From a virus, in IMG/VR virus record IMGVR_UViG_3300029989_000109, positions 1 to 32,357 of that record: a stretch of DNA of 32,357 bases; one strand, given 5' to 3'. Shown in pieces: positions 1 to 8,127 of the stretch. The position numbers and the translations under genes were made by a program. Position 1 is the stretch's first letter, and each line of letters begins with the position of its first letter. The notes under the pieces were generated by a model that saw nothing but the letters and a program-made list of their open reading frames with translations, ran no database searches and was not told where the DNA came from.

Positions 1-1652
1 ACGCCTGCGCTGTCCGCAGTCCTGCGCAAAAAGTCGAGCTGCCCGGCGGCCGTGGCGCTGTTTTTGTAAATGGCGTCCAGCGCCCGGCGCGTGGACTCCA
101 ATTCGGTGTTTGACTTCCAGAAGGCCGCGCCCAGCTCGGAGACCTTGCCGACCAGATAGCCGATGCCGTTGGCAATCAGGTTGCCGCCGGTGATCTGGCC
201 CATGCCCGTGCTGAACGCGGCGCGTGCCTTGTCGGTGAGCGTCAGCGTGCCCTCGATTTGCCGCAGGCTCAGCTCTAACTCCTTGATTTTTGCGTTGCCT
301 GCCGCAAAGGCGCTCTGCAGCCCGGCCCCAGTGGCACTGCTGCTGGTGCGGATGGTGTCCATCGCGGCGCGCACCCGTGCAATTTCCGACTGCAGCTCCT
401 GGGCGCTGCGCACGCCGACCGTGCTGTATGCATTTTTCAGCGCCGTGGCGGCGGCGGCAGCAGCCTCGGCCAGGCGCTTTTGCTCAGCGGCGGCGGCTTG
501 CTGCGCTATCGTAGAACGCGCAGTTTCGGCGGCTAAAAACCGCTCAGCCTCAGTTAGCAGATCAGCAGCGCGCTTGGCTTTGGCAGCAGCTTCCGCCGCT
601 TCAACGATGGCAAACGCATCACGCTGCCATTTATCCGCTGCATCGCTGGCAGCCTGTTTGGCGGCAGCAGTGGCAGTAGCCAGACGCTGCTGTTCAGCGG
701 CAGCAGCGGTGGCGGCAGCGGTTGTTTTCCGCGTCTGGGCTTCAGCCTCGTGCTGGGCTGCGATTTCAGCAAGCAGGGCATTGCGCCCTTTTACAGCCTG
801 CTCTTCCGCTGCTTTTGCCTGAATAGACAGCAGCCGGTCAGATTCGCGCATTTCGTCAGCGGCTGCTTTTGCGGCGGCGGCGGTAGCGGCAGAATTTTTC
901 AGAGCTCTAGCCAGGTCATCAACCTGGGTTCTCAGCCCGGCTTCTGCGGCGCCGAGGGCTTTTTGGGTTTGCGCCAGGCCGGTTCCCTCAACCCCCAGCG
1001 CCTTGAGTGCAGTGCGCGATGCGTCCAGGGCGCGATTGGTGTCGCCAAGGTCAGCCGACAGCCTGCGGGTGGCGCTTTGGGCGCGCTCATATTCGGCGGT
1101 CAGGGCGCGCTCGGACTGCTCGGCGGCTTTTGCGCTGGCAACATCCGTCTTCAGTTCGTCGTTTTTTTGCTTGAGGCTTATGCGCAAATCGGCAATGGTG
1201 GTGCGCAGCTGGCTGTTAGCGTTTTTGTATTCGTCGGTGCCGCGCGCGGCGCCGGTGTAATCTGTGCGCAGCTGCACCAGGGCGGCGCGCTGCTCGGCCA
1301 GTTTGTTTTTGGTGTCGGCTACCACCTGGGCGGCAGCGGCCTGGGCGCTGGTCATGGCCTGGGTGCTGGCCTGCGCGGTGCGCAGGTCACCGGCCAGCGC
1401 CTGCAGCTCCCGGTCAGCCGTGTTCAGCGCCTGGCCGACCTGGCCAGACTCCAGCTTCAGCGCCCTGAAGGTTTCAATCGCCTGCTGTTTTTCGCCCAGG
1501 GCCTTGAGCGCATCGGCGGCGCTCAGGGCCTTGGTCTTCAAATCCCCGTCCAGAGTGCCAGCCAGCCCGCGCAGTGTCTTTTCGAGGGTATCGACGCTGG
1601 CCGTTCCGCTGACGGCCGCCTCGATGTCGTACTTGATTTTTGGTTCTGCCAT
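1..1652 (-). CDS. Tail tape measure protein, N-terminal part (runs off the window)
   Basis: The reading frame is open from an ATG at 1652 down to the window edge, so only the first 550 codons are seen. The protein begins MAEPKIKYDIEA and is dominated by Ala/Gln/Lys/Glu-rich heptads that predict a very long coiled coil. Near the left edge a more ordered segment appears (around LESTRRALDAIYKN), typical of the conserved N-terminal domain of siphovirus tape measure proteins. Such proteins set tail length and enter the cell envelope during DNA injection. The gene follows the tail tube gene after only 31 bp, as part of a minus-strand tail operon. Composition, place after the tail tube and length above 550 residues fit lambda gpH; a different long coiled-coil tail protein is the only real alternative. 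The C-terminus is not visible. Confidence 0.88.
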   Translation of the reverse strand, partial: MAEPKIKYDIEAAVSGTASVDTLEKTLRGLAGTLDGDLKTKALSAADALKALGEKQQAIETFRALKLESGQVGQALNTADRELQALAGDLRTAQASTQAMTSAQAAAAQVVADTKNKLAEQRAALVQLRTDYTGAARGTDEYKNANSQLRTTIADLRISLKQKNDELKTDVASAKAAEQSERALTAEYERAQSATRRLSADLGDTNRALDASRTALKALGVEGTGLAQTQKALGAAEAGLRTQVDDLARALKNSAATAAAAKAAADEMRESDRLLSIQAKAAEEQAVKGRNALLAEIAAQHEAEAQTRKTTAAATAAAAEQQRLATATAAAKQAASDAADKWQRDAFAIVEAAEAAAKAKRAADLLTEAERFLAAETARSTIAQQAAAAEQKRLAEAAAAAATALKNAYSTVGVRSAQELQSEIARVRAAMDTIRTSSSATGAGLQSAFAAGNAKIKELELSLRQIEGTLTLTDKARAAFSTGMGQITGGNLIANGIGYLVGKVSELGAAFWKSNTELESTRRALDAIYKNSATAAGQLDFLRRTADSAG

Positions 1653-1683
1653 GACATTCTGTTCTGGGTGAGGAAATCAGGCT

Positions 1684-2445
1684 TTAGGTATTGCGAAAGC
1701 GCACTTCGTAGGCGTTGGTCTTGCCGGGCGGCACCACCAGCGTTCCTTCGAGATCAAAACCAGCGAAGTCGCTCGCCAGGAAGTCAAATCCCTTTTTGGT
1801 AGCCATCACGGCCTCCCAGGCTTCACACTCAATTTCCTGCCCGTTGACCTTGTTGATGCCTTCAAACACTGCACGCACACGGATTTGCGGACGCACACCG
1901 CCGACAATCGTGGTCGCGTTGTAGGCCTGTGCCGTACCCGTTACATGCAGCTCATCGCCGGTGGAAATTGCCCCGGTGGACAGTGGCTTGATTTCGCCGG
2001 TCAGGTAATTGACGGCGTAATCGGTGCCCTTGACATAAGTCGTGGTGCCTGTCGTGTCTTTCACAGCAAAGCCAGCTTCGACCACGTTGCGCATGGACAG
2101 CTTTACCCATTTGTCCAGTTTTGCAATCACTGTGTCGGCGATGGCACCGGCGCCCTGGGAGTCTTCGCGCACAACGCCCTGGAACTGCAGGGCCATAGCG
2201 TCTTTGGACGCTGCCGAAATCGTGATGGCGATTTTGGTTGGCTTACCGATGATGACGGTGGCAATCGCCTGGCCATAAGCGGCACGGCTTTTGGTCGTCT
2301 TTTCCTTGATGTCAGAGTCCGGTGTGATCTCGAACTTGTCGGCGTCCATCGTGTCGCCCAGGCCGCCCCAGGTCTGGGTATCAGGATCAAAAATATCGAA
2401 GCGAACTTCGCCAGATCCAAGAATGGCAGGTGCAATTTGAGACAT
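1684..2445 (-). CDS. Major tail tube protein
   Basis: A 253-residue protein beginning MSQIAPAILGSGEVRFDIFD. An upstream in-frame start exists, but it would place the start inside the terminator hairpin at 2458-2490, so the ATG at 2445 is preferred. The fold expected from its alternating beta-rich segments and the motif WGGLGDTMDADKFEI fits tail tube proteins of long-tailed phages (functional analogue of lambda gpV), which stack as rings around the tape measure. Position between the tail terminator gene (upstream) and the tape measure (downstream) agrees. It is the first gene after a terminator, so it may be made mainly from read-through or a local promoter. Assignment is by context and general character rather than a diagnostic motif. 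Confidence 0.75.
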   Translation of the reverse strand: MSQIAPAILGSGEVRFDIFDPDTQTWGGLGDTMDADKFEITPDSDIKEKTTKSRAAYGQAIATVIIGKPTKIAITISAASKDAMALQFQGVVREDSQGAGAIADTVIAKLDKWVKLSMRNVVEAGFAVKDTTGTTTYVKGTDYAVNYLTGEIKPLSTGAISTGDELHVTGTAQAYNATTIVGGVRPQIRVRAVFEGINKVNGQEIECEAWEAVMATKKGFDFLASDFAGFDLEGTLVVPPGKTNAYEVRFRNT

Positions 2446-2457
2446 GAGAGTCCAATC

Positions 2458-2490
2458 AAAAAAAAGGCCGCTGCACAATGCAAGCGGCCC
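2458..2490 (-). terminator. Intrinsic terminator between head-joining and tail tube genes
   Basis: On the minus strand GGCCGCT pairs with AGCGGCC (2483-2489 with 2466-2472), with three more inner pairs (TGC with GCA), followed at once by eight T residues (2465-2458). It lies between the end of the tail-terminator gene (2518) and the start of the tail tube gene (2445), so it could cut tail expression relative to head expression unless late transcripts are antiterminated. Confidence 0.8.
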
Positions 2491-2517
2491 GTAGGTCACA
2501 AAAAAAACGACACGGTG

Positions 2518-2964
2518 TTAATTCGGGTCGCGGTACTCGACGCTGAAGCTGCCCAGCACCAGGCTGCCCCCGACATCGATGTTTTCCAGGCGGTAGCTCA
2601 CATCGCCTTCAGTCAGCGCACCGGTGCGCAGAGTTGGGGGCAGGCCCGCCAGCGCCGAGCGCACAGCCCGCTTGGCGGCGCGGTAGTCTCGGTGCGCGCC
2701 GAGCCGGGGCGCATCGCTGCGGTGGATGACGCCGACGGTGAAGGTAAAGACGCGCTTTTGCAGCTGCCCTGGCTGCTCTCGAAAGCTGTCGGTGGCATCC
2801 TCATAAAACACCACCCGTTCGCCGTCGGCCAGGTCAGATGCGCGCACCGGGTTATCGCGCACCAGCACGCCAGCCAGATCCGGCGCAGCACGCAGCGCGG
2901 CCACCACCGCTTCACCGATGGCAAAGGGTGCGCCTTGCGGCAGGATGTCGGGCGCGGCGCTCAT
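2518..2964 (-). CDS. Tail terminator / tail completion protein (gpU-like)
   Basis: A 148-residue protein with the compact alpha/beta layout of phage tail terminators: an N-terminal helix that includes AIGEAVVAALRAAPDLAGV, beta strands around GERVVFYED and KRVFTFTVGVIHRS, a long basic helix (YRAAKRAVRSALAGL), and C-terminal strands ending in SVEYRDPN. In lambda, gpU caps the finished tail tube and fixes its length. The start ATG overlaps the stop of the upstream head-tail joining gene (ATGA, 2961-2964), a sign of translational coupling. Order (capsid, joining protein, this protein, tail tube) matches lambda E-FII-Z-U-V with Z displaced. I see no catalytic motif; the call rests on size, strand pattern and place. 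Confidence 0.68.
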   Translation of the reverse strand: MSAAPDILPQGAPFAIGEAVVAALRAAPDLAGVLVRDNPVRASDLADGERVVFYEDATDSFREQPGQLQKRVFTFTVGVIHRSDAPRLGAHRDYRAAKRAVRSALAGLPPTLRTGALTEGDVSYRLENIDVGGSLVLGSFSVEYRDPN

Positions 2965-3290
2965 GCGCTTGCGCTGCCCAGCAGCACCTCTATTTCGAGG
3001 CCATCGTTCAGCCGGGCTGGCGCATCCAGCACCCGGTAAGCGGTCCCGGCTGGCGCGTCAGGGCTGGCCTGCTGGGCCAGCAGCTTGTCACCGGCCAGTA
3101 CGTCCTGGCCAGCTGCAAAGTGGGCCACGCGCACCGCCGACATGGCGCGCCCGTCCAGCGCCTTTTCATCCACTGCGCCCGTCACCAGCATGATGGTGAT
3201 ATCGGCAGCACCAGGGCGGCGCCGGGTGTAGGGCGCGGCAAAGTCCGGGCCGAAGAACACGGCTGCCAGGTCGGCGTACAAGTCAAGCAT
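2961..3290 (-). CDS. Head-tail joining protein (gpFII-like)
   Basis: A 109-residue, beta-rich protein starting MLDLYADLAAVFFGPDFA. Its length is close to lambda gpFII (117 residues), which attaches to the head connector and provides the site for tail docking. The segment ALDGRAMSAVRVAHFAAGQDVL followed by YRVLDAPARLNDGLEIEVLL is the typical strand-rich pattern seen in proteins annotated as head-tail attachment or ATP-binding sugar transporter-like phage proteins. It lies five bases after the major capsid gene and overlaps the tail-terminator gene by four bases. Assignment is by family pattern and gene order, with no catalytic residues to check. Confidence 0.65.
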   Translation of the reverse strand: MLDLYADLAAVFFGPDFAAPYTRRRPGAADITIMLVTGAVDEKALDGRAMSAVRVAHFAAGQDVLAGDKLLAQQASPDAPAGTAYRVLDAPARLNDGLEIEVLLGSASA

Positions 3291-3295
3291 GGCGG

Positions 3296-4315
3296 TTACA
3301 GCACCTTGGCGCGGAACGTGGCATTGATGCGATACGGCACCAGCAGCGGCGCCGACTGCATGAGCAGGAAACGAGCAGATGGGTCGTCTTCAAGCCAGCT
3401 CTTGGCGAAGTAAGGCACAGAGGTCAGGCTGTCGTGGTCCAGGATGGCGCCGTAGTGGCGAACACCTTCGACCATATCGCCAGCAGCGCCAATCACCGTT
3501 CCAGCTGGCAAGAATGGGGTTTCTTCGCTGGTTTCTGGGTCCACATACCAGCCGCTGTAGGTGTAGATGGCGAACTGGTCCACCATGCCCTGGAACACCA
3601 TGCCTTCTTTTTGATGCGCGTCCTGCGTCATCGTCGAGTTGCCCCGGTAGCGATCCAGGCGGCTCTTGACTTCAGCGTGCTTGCGGAAGACCTTCCAGGT
3701 ATCAATGTCCATCGTCACATCGGTCAGGGCCACACCGGTGCTTTTAACCATCGTGTCCGACCAGTCCTGCAGGTCGTCCAGCGGATTGATGCCAGTGTCG
3801 CTCCACAGGCTGCCAGCAGGCTTGGTGACGGTGTGCTCAGCCTTGCGGCCAAAATCGACCTCCACCGCTGGGTAATCCGGGCTGGACACGACAACCTTAC
3901 CATCCATCATGGCCTTGACAGCCATCCATTCACTGCGGCGCTCCAGCATTTCGATCTGGTCCTGCAGATCAGATACCAGCAGCATTTGCATGCGCTCGGC
4001 CATGCTGTACTGGCCACCACCGATGGTTTCACCCATTGCACGCTTCAAAGCCCGATTTGGCGAAAAGATGCGCTTGTCCTTGACATAAGCGGGCTTGAAG
4101 GTGGAGGTCTGGAAACCGTGGCTCTTGACCACCTTACCCGCCACCAGCGGCGAAACGAACGGCGCCATCCGGCGGGTTTTGTTTTCGATGTCAAAGTGAA
4201 TTTGCTCGACCTCGCTCTGCGCAGTGCTTGTGAAATAGCGGGCAGCAAAACCAGCTGCTGGCAACTTCAAGCTGCGCACAATTTCGACCAAAACGTCAGT
4301 GCTGAAAATATCCAT
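3296..4315 (-). CDS. Major capsid protein (lambda gpE family)
   Basis: A 339-residue protein, nearly the same length as lambda gpE (341). It shows the family features: an N-terminal segment with FTSTAQSEVEQIHFDIE and TRRMAPFVSPLVAGK, followed by an HGFQTSTFKPAYVKDKR region that forms the extended arm/E-loop part of the HK97-like fold, the spine-helix region (AERMQMLLVSDLQDQIEMLER), and a C-terminal half with beta strands ending FLLMQSAPLLVPYRINATFRAKVL. It builds the icosahedral head. It lies three bases after the decoration gene and before the head-tail joining gene. Confidence is high because length, motif order and neighbours all agree. Confidence 0.93.
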   Translation of the reverse strand: MDIFSTDVLVEIVRSLKLPAAGFAARYFTSTAQSEVEQIHFDIENKTRRMAPFVSPLVAGKVVKSHGFQTSTFKPAYVKDKRIFSPNRALKRAMGETIGGGQYSMAERMQMLLVSDLQDQIEMLERRSEWMAVKAMMDGKVVVSSPDYPAVEVDFGRKAEHTVTKPAGSLWSDTGINPLDDLQDWSDTMVKSTGVALTDVTMDIDTWKVFRKHAEVKSRLDRYRGNSTMTQDAHQKEGMVFQGMVDQFAIYTYSGWYVDPETSEETPFLPAGTVIGAAGDMVEGVRHYGAILDHDSLTSVPYFAKSWLEDDPSARFLLMQSAPLLVPYRINATFRAKVL

Positions 4316-4318
4316 GAT

Positions 4319-4696
4319 TTATGCACCTCCCAGTGCGGTGATGAGGTAAATGGCCATTGCCTTGAGGCCAGCAGCAACGCTGGCACGGGTGTGGCCTGCG
4401 CCGTAAATCACGGAATCAGCCACAAAGTCGCCCCGGGTGTAAGTGATCGTTGCCTTGTCGCCATCGGTTGCATCGGTGTCGTCCACCAGGATGGAATAGG
4501 GCACTTCCGAACCATCGGTAGCGGCTGCGAGTGACAGAACCGACTTTCCGCTCGCAGTGATTTTGCCCAGCAGCGCACCGCGCTTGAGGTTTTGGCCAGC
4601 CAGCAAAATGGCAGGTTCACTGAGCAGCAGCTCGGGGTTAACCACCAGCTCATCTGGGCTGTAGCTGTCGATTTTAAAAAGTGCAGTGGCTGACAT
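4319..4696 (-). CDS. Head decoration protein (gpD family)
   Basis: A 125-residue protein, slightly longer than lambda gpD (110). Typical family signatures include the segment NPELLLSEPAILLAGQNLKRG followed by ALLGKITASGK, then the acidic, beta-rich SILVDDTDATDGDKATITYT and the C-terminal helix around AAGLKAMAIYLITAL. gpD trimers bind the threefold sites of the expanded capsid and stabilise it after DNA packaging. The gene lies between the protease/scaffold gene (2-base gap) and the major capsid gene (3-base gap), exactly the lambda C-Nu3-D-E order. Confidence 0.9.
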   Translation of the reverse strand: MSATALFKIDSYSPDELVVNPELLLSEPAILLAGQNLKRGALLGKITASGKSVLSLAAATDGSEVPYSILVDDTDATDGDKATITYTRGDFVADSVIYGAGHTRASVAAGLKAMAIYLITALGGA

Positions 4697-4698
4697 TC

Positions 4699-5076
4699 TT
4701 AGGCTCCTTTGATGCCGTTAAACAGGGCCAGCGCACTCTCTGCCACCGAGCGGGCAGTTGGCTTTTCAGGTGTATCAACCGGGGCAGCAGCATGCTTAGC
4801 GGCTGGCGGCGCGTCGGCAAAGTGCGCGGCGGCGGCGCCGTTCATGCGCACGCGCTCAGCAGCCAGGACGGCTACGGCGGCTTCGGCGCCGGTGGTCTTG
4901 CCGTCGGTTGCCAGCTGCTCAATCAGGGCTTCATGCCCGGACAGCGACTGGCCGCGCACGTCGGCAATGCGCTGGCGTTCAGCAGCAGCACCGGCGGCCT
5001 GGGCACTGGCAGAAAATTCGGTTTTGAGTTGAGCAAACAGCGCGGGGTGCTGCTGCTCCAGGGTGGCACGGTCCAT
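4699..5076 (-). CDS. Internal in-frame scaffold protein (Nu3-like)
   Basis: Within the protease gene, an internal ATG at 5076 is preceded on the minus strand by GAAAGG about seven bases upstream, a fair ribosome binding site. Translation from it would give a 125-residue protein beginning MDRATLEQQHPALF, rich in Ala, Glu and Gln and predicted mostly helical, as expected of a capsid scaffold. Lambda makes its scaffold Nu3 the same way, from a start inside gene C in the same frame. The function is inferred from this arrangement; the internal start itself is seen in the sequence but its use is unproven. Confidence 0.6.
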   Translation of the reverse strand: MDRATLEQQHPALFAQLKTEFSASAQAAGAAAERQRIADVRGQSLSGHEALIEQLATDGKTTGAEAAVAVLAAERVRMNGAAAAHFADAPPAAKHAAAPVDTPEKPTARSVAESALALFNGIKGA

Positions 5077-6015
5077 AGCGGAGCCTTTCGGTGGTTCAGG
5101 GTTGAAATTGGAGTTGGCCGGCGCGATGGCAGGCTTTGGTGGTAGGCCGCCCAGCGCAAAAACGGCTTTGCGGCGCGTAGTGAACTTGTCGGGATTGGTA
5201 GCCAGTTGCTCCACCATCGAGTCCACAGTGGAATAACCGTCCACCAGGCCACGATCAATGGCCTGCTGGCCAATGAACACACGGCCGTCAGCCATTTGCG
5301 CGAGCACGTCGCCGGTGCTGGCGCCGCGATTGGCAGCGACGGCATCGACAAACACGCTGTAGAGGTGATCGACCTGGCCTTGCATATAGGCCTTACCCTC
5401 TTCAGACAGCGGGCCGGTGGCGCTGGCAATGCGCTTGTATTTCCCGGCGGTGATTTCGGTGGTGGTGCCCTTGGCCTGCGGGTCGTAGTTGTGGTTGGCT
5501 ACCACGCCAATGCTGCCGACCTGCACTGTCGGGCCGCTGATGTACACGGCATTGGCCGCGCTGCCCACCCAATATGCGGCGCTGGCCAGTGTGGCCTCGC
5601 TCACGGTCACGATGGGCTTGATGGCAGCCAGTTCGCGCACCGTGGCACCCAGCTCAGGCGTGCCGAACACGGAGCCGCCGGGCGAGTCAATCGCCAGCAC
5701 CATCGCTTTGATGCGCGGGTCGGCAATGGCACTTTCGATCTGCATCCCGGCCATCTGGGTAGAGATTCCGCCGCTGATGCGGCTGAACATATTTGCCTTC
5801 GGCGCCATCACGCCGTCCAGCGTCAGCACGGCCACGCCGCCCTGACGGATCTGGTAATCCTGCTGCTCGCTGGCCAGCGGGCGACCCAGGCGGGCCTCGA
5901 TGGCGTCGATGTCGATCTTGTCGCCGCGCAGGTGCGAGGCATAGATGGCCTGGATTTCGAGCAGCTGCTCGGGCAGGATGGCCCACGCCGAGGTTAGGAG
6001 GTCGAGGAGCTTCAT
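4699..6015 (-). CDS. S49-family head maturation protease (lambda gpC-like) with fused scaffold domain
   Basis: A 438-residue protein starting MKLLDLLTSAWAILPEQ; a longer in-frame extension upstream overlaps the preceding gene and is not used. Residues about 60-265 are a ClpP/SppA-fold peptidase: LTLDGVM, the oxyanion-site motif AIDSPGGSVFG (109-118), the likely nucleophile S145 in ATLASAAYW, and the likely general base at K192 in TAGKYKR, followed by GPLSEEGKAYMQ as in SppA. Residues from M314 are Ala/Gln-rich helices that look like a scaffold. In lambda the protease gpC and scaffold Nu3 share this arrangement; protease and scaffold act inside the procapsid and are then degraded. The start is one base past the stop of the upstream small membrane protein. 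Confidence 0.9.
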   Translation of the reverse strand: MKLLDLLTSAWAILPEQLLEIQAIYASHLRGDKIDIDAIEARLGRPLASEQQDYQIRQGGVAVLTLDGVMAPKANMFSRISGGISTQMAGMQIESAIADPRIKAMVLAIDSPGGSVFGTPELGATVRELAAIKPIVTVSEATLASAAYWVGSAANAVYISGPTVQVGSIGVVANHNYDPQAKGTTTEITAGKYKRIASATGPLSEEGKAYMQGQVDHLYSVFVDAVAANRGASTGDVLAQMADGRVFIGQQAIDRGLVDGYSTVDSMVEQLATNPDKFTTRRKAVFALGGLPPKPAIAPANSNFNPEPPKGSAMDRATLEQQHPALFAQLKTEFSASAQAAGAAAERQRIADVRGQSLSGHEALIEQLATDGKTTGAEAAVAVLAAERVRMNGAAAAHFADAPPAAKHAAAPVDTPEKPTARSVAESALALFNGIKGA

Positions 6016-6016
6016 T

Positions 6017-6298
6017 TCAGTGCGCCAGCTTGAGAAAAATGGTGAAAGTTGCGCTCCCGATGACGGCAACGACAGCCCAGATGCCCACGCCGCGATTGAT
6101 GAGGCGATCTACCTTCTTGTCCGACTCAAGCTGGGCTCTTGCAAGTGTCTCCAGACCTTTTTCAGCAACCTCAAGGCGGTGATTTTGGTTGGATTGCCGT
6201 TCTTCAAACAGTACCAGTCGGCTCACAGCCTCTGCGAGCTGGTCAAGCTTTCGCTCAAGCCGGGAAAGCTGGGAGGGGGACTGCAAATCTTCGTTCAT
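6017..6298 (-). CDS. Small coiled-coil protein with C-terminal membrane segment
   Basis: A 93-residue protein starting MNEDLQSPSQLSRLERKLDQ. Residues about 8-65 form a heptad-rich coiled coil; residues about 71-90 (GIWAVVAVIGSATFTIFLKL) form one hydrophobic membrane segment close to the C-terminus. This plan recalls XhlA-type haemolysin/holin-associated proteins and small membrane proteins found among phage genes, but no family-defining motif is visible. It overlaps the portal stop by four bases and ends one base before the protease start, so it is translated with the head operon. Its place between portal and protease is odd for a lysis-related protein. Role unknown. Confidence 0.7.
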   Translation of the reverse strand: MNEDLQSPSQLSRLERKLDQLAEAVSRLVLFEERQSNQNHRLEVAEKGLETLARAQLESDKKVDRLINRGVGIWAVVAVIGSATFTIFLKLAH

Positions 6299-7896
6299 GG
6301 TGCTGGTGTTTCATTCGAGGGTTGTGGGGCAGCAGCGCCCGCCTTGGGCACCGGCAGCAGATCAGCATCGCGCAGCTTGTCCTGCTCGGCTTTTTTGGCG
6401 TCAAACGTCTGGTTGAAATCGCTGCCGAACAGCTCAAACTCAGCACGCTCACGGGTCATCAGGCGGGCATCGATGGCGGCGGTGTAGGCGGCCACTTCGT
6501 CCTTGGGGTTGATGGAGCCCATGCTGTCGCCATGCCACTGCGCACGGGTGTAGGCCCAGCGCATCAGCGGATCAGCAAAGAAGCCGGGCGCACTGACACG
6601 GCCGCTGGCAACAGCTTCGGCCAGCCACGTTTCATAAATCGGCTGACAAAAGCTGTTGGCCAGCCAGGCGCGCACGCCACGGAAATAGATCCAGGCATCG
6701 AGCAGCGCGGCCTTGCTGGCGCTGTAGCTGCTGTTGAACTGTTTCATCAGCAGCTCGTGCGGAATGCTCAAGGCCATACCGACCTGGCGCAGCATGGCGA
6801 TGGTGAACGGGTCAAAGTTGACATTGGGCCGGGATGGGTCGGCAAACGTGGCCTTCTCGCCCTTGGCTAAGCCGACGACAGCACCCTGGCCGAGCTGAAT
6901 ATCGTCGCCCGCCGTGTCGGCACCCTCGGAGCCGGAAAAAACCGGTGCAGCATTGCCATCCGGCGACTCAATGAACACGGTGAAATAGGCGCTGATGACG
7001 GCGGCTGCAATCTCGGCTTCGGTGTAGCGGGCCAGCTGCTTGATGATGCCGACGATGGGCGCCAGGTAAGGTACACCGCGCGGCATGCCAGGGCGCAGCT
7101 TGCGGAAGTGGTGCAACACACGGCGGCGCCCGCTGGGGCCGATGGCCTGAATCCACTCGCCCTTGTACAGACTTTCATTGCCCGAGAAAATAGCTGCGCC
7201 GGGGTGCTGGTCGTAGATGTAGTAGGCCAGTGCCGCGCCGTTCACATCCATTTGCACACCACCGGCCACGGTGGCTGTGTCCATCGCGCCGAGCGGGTTG
7301 CCCACACGGTCGGCTTCGATCACCTGAATGCGCAGGCGGTAAGGATTGGTGCGTGTCGGCTGGGCATCGGGCAAGACGGTTGCACAGTCGCCGCTTTCAA
7401 GCGTAGCGCGCAGCACCAGCGCCTGCAGCTCGTAAAAACTCTGGGCGTTACAGATGTCGCATTCAACACCTTCGGTAAACAGCGCGAACTCAGCTTGCGT
7501 TTTCCGCTTCCAGACTTCGAGTTGCTCGACCGCCCAACCGAGAATGTCGCGGTTTGGCTGGGCGCTGAGCGCCAGACCAGTGCCAACTACGCGATCCACG
7601 TTGGTGTTGATGGCACCCACGGCAATCGGGCTGGTGCGCGCCAATTCGCGGGACTGGCCACGCTGAGTTGGCAACTGCCGCAACGTGTCGGCGCGGGCGT
7701 CCCGCGCACGGGGGCTCCAGCCACGGGTGCCCAGATTTCTGCCCTGGCCGCTGGCGGGGCCGTCATGTGCAGAGGCTTGCAGGCCGTTGGCGCCGTCAAA
7801 GCCCATCAGCACCTGGGCCTGCAGGCGGGTCTTGGCGCGGTCAAGCGCCCATGCTGGCGCCACCGCAGTCAGAACGCGGTCAAACAGGTTTGGCAT
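6295..7896 (-). CDS. Portal protein (lambda gpB family)
   Basis: A 533-residue protein, the same length as lambda gpB (533). It has the family pattern: N-terminal basic segment, SRELARTSPIAVGAINTNVDRVVGTGL, then ESGDCATVLPD, RIQVIEADRVGNP, the clip/stem region with RRVLHHFRKLRPGMPRGVPYLAPIV, and ALSIPHELLMKQFNSSYSASKAALLD. Portal dodecamers form the DNA entry channel at one capsid vertex and dock the terminase and the head-tail connector. It starts three bases past the stop of gpW and its stop overlaps the next gene (ATGA). The C-terminal tail is Pro/Ala-rich, as usual. High confidence from motif order and length. Confidence 0.94.
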   Translation of the reverse strand: MPNLFDRVLTAVAPAWALDRAKTRLQAQVLMGFDGANGLQASAHDGPASGQGRNLGTRGWSPRARDARADTLRQLPTQRGQSRELARTSPIAVGAINTNVDRVVGTGLALSAQPNRDILGWAVEQLEVWKRKTQAEFALFTEGVECDICNAQSFYELQALVLRATLESGDCATVLPDAQPTRTNPYRLRIQVIEADRVGNPLGAMDTATVAGGVQMDVNGAALAYYIYDQHPGAAIFSGNESLYKGEWIQAIGPSGRRRVLHHFRKLRPGMPRGVPYLAPIVGIIKQLARYTEAEIAAAVISAYFTVFIESPDGNAAPVFSGSEGADTAGDDIQLGQGAVVGLAKGEKATFADPSRPNVNFDPFTIAMLRQVGMALSIPHELLMKQFNSSYSASKAALLDAWIYFRGVRAWLANSFCQPIYETWLAEAVASGRVSAPGFFADPLMRWAYTRAQWHGDSMGSINPKDEVAAYTAAIDARLMTRERAEFELFGSDFNQTFDAKKAEQDKLRDADLLPVPKAGAAAPQPSNETPAP

Positions 7897-7899
7897 GGG

Positions 7900-8127
7900 T
7901 TACAAGGCTCGGATGTAGCGCACACGGCGCACGCCGCTGGCTGTGTTTTGCAGGCGGTCAATCTTTTCCGTGAGCGTCACTATTTCAGCGCGCACTTCAG
8001 CCAAGTCAGCACGACGGTTTTTACGGGCGCTGGAACTGTGCCCGGCAGAGTATTCCTGCGACTCCAGAATCTTGGCCTCCGCTACAAGATAGGAAGCACG
8101 GCGCGCCTTGAGTTCTTCAAGCGTCAT
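7900..8127 (-). CDS. Head-tail joining protein (gpW family)
   Basis: A 75-residue basic protein starting MTLEELKARRASYLVAEAKI, close in size to lambda gpW (68). Two helices (about 1-22 and 36-62) with a short turn rich in Ser/Arg between them, and the hydrophobic beta-like tail, match the gpW fold, a small ring protein that plugs the portal after packaging and recruits gpFII. It lies directly before the portal gene, as in lambda (A-W-B), and overlaps the upstream gene by four bases. Confidence 0.8.
   Translation of the reverse strand: MTLEELKARRASYLVAEAKILESQEYSAGHSSSARKNRRADLAEVRAEIVTLTEKIDRLQNTASGVRRVRYIRAL

Noticed and set aside
750-4534. Long plus-strand open frames opposite the tail and head genes
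   Set aside because: They are antisense shadows of GC-rich late genes; the minus-strand products match known virion proteins.
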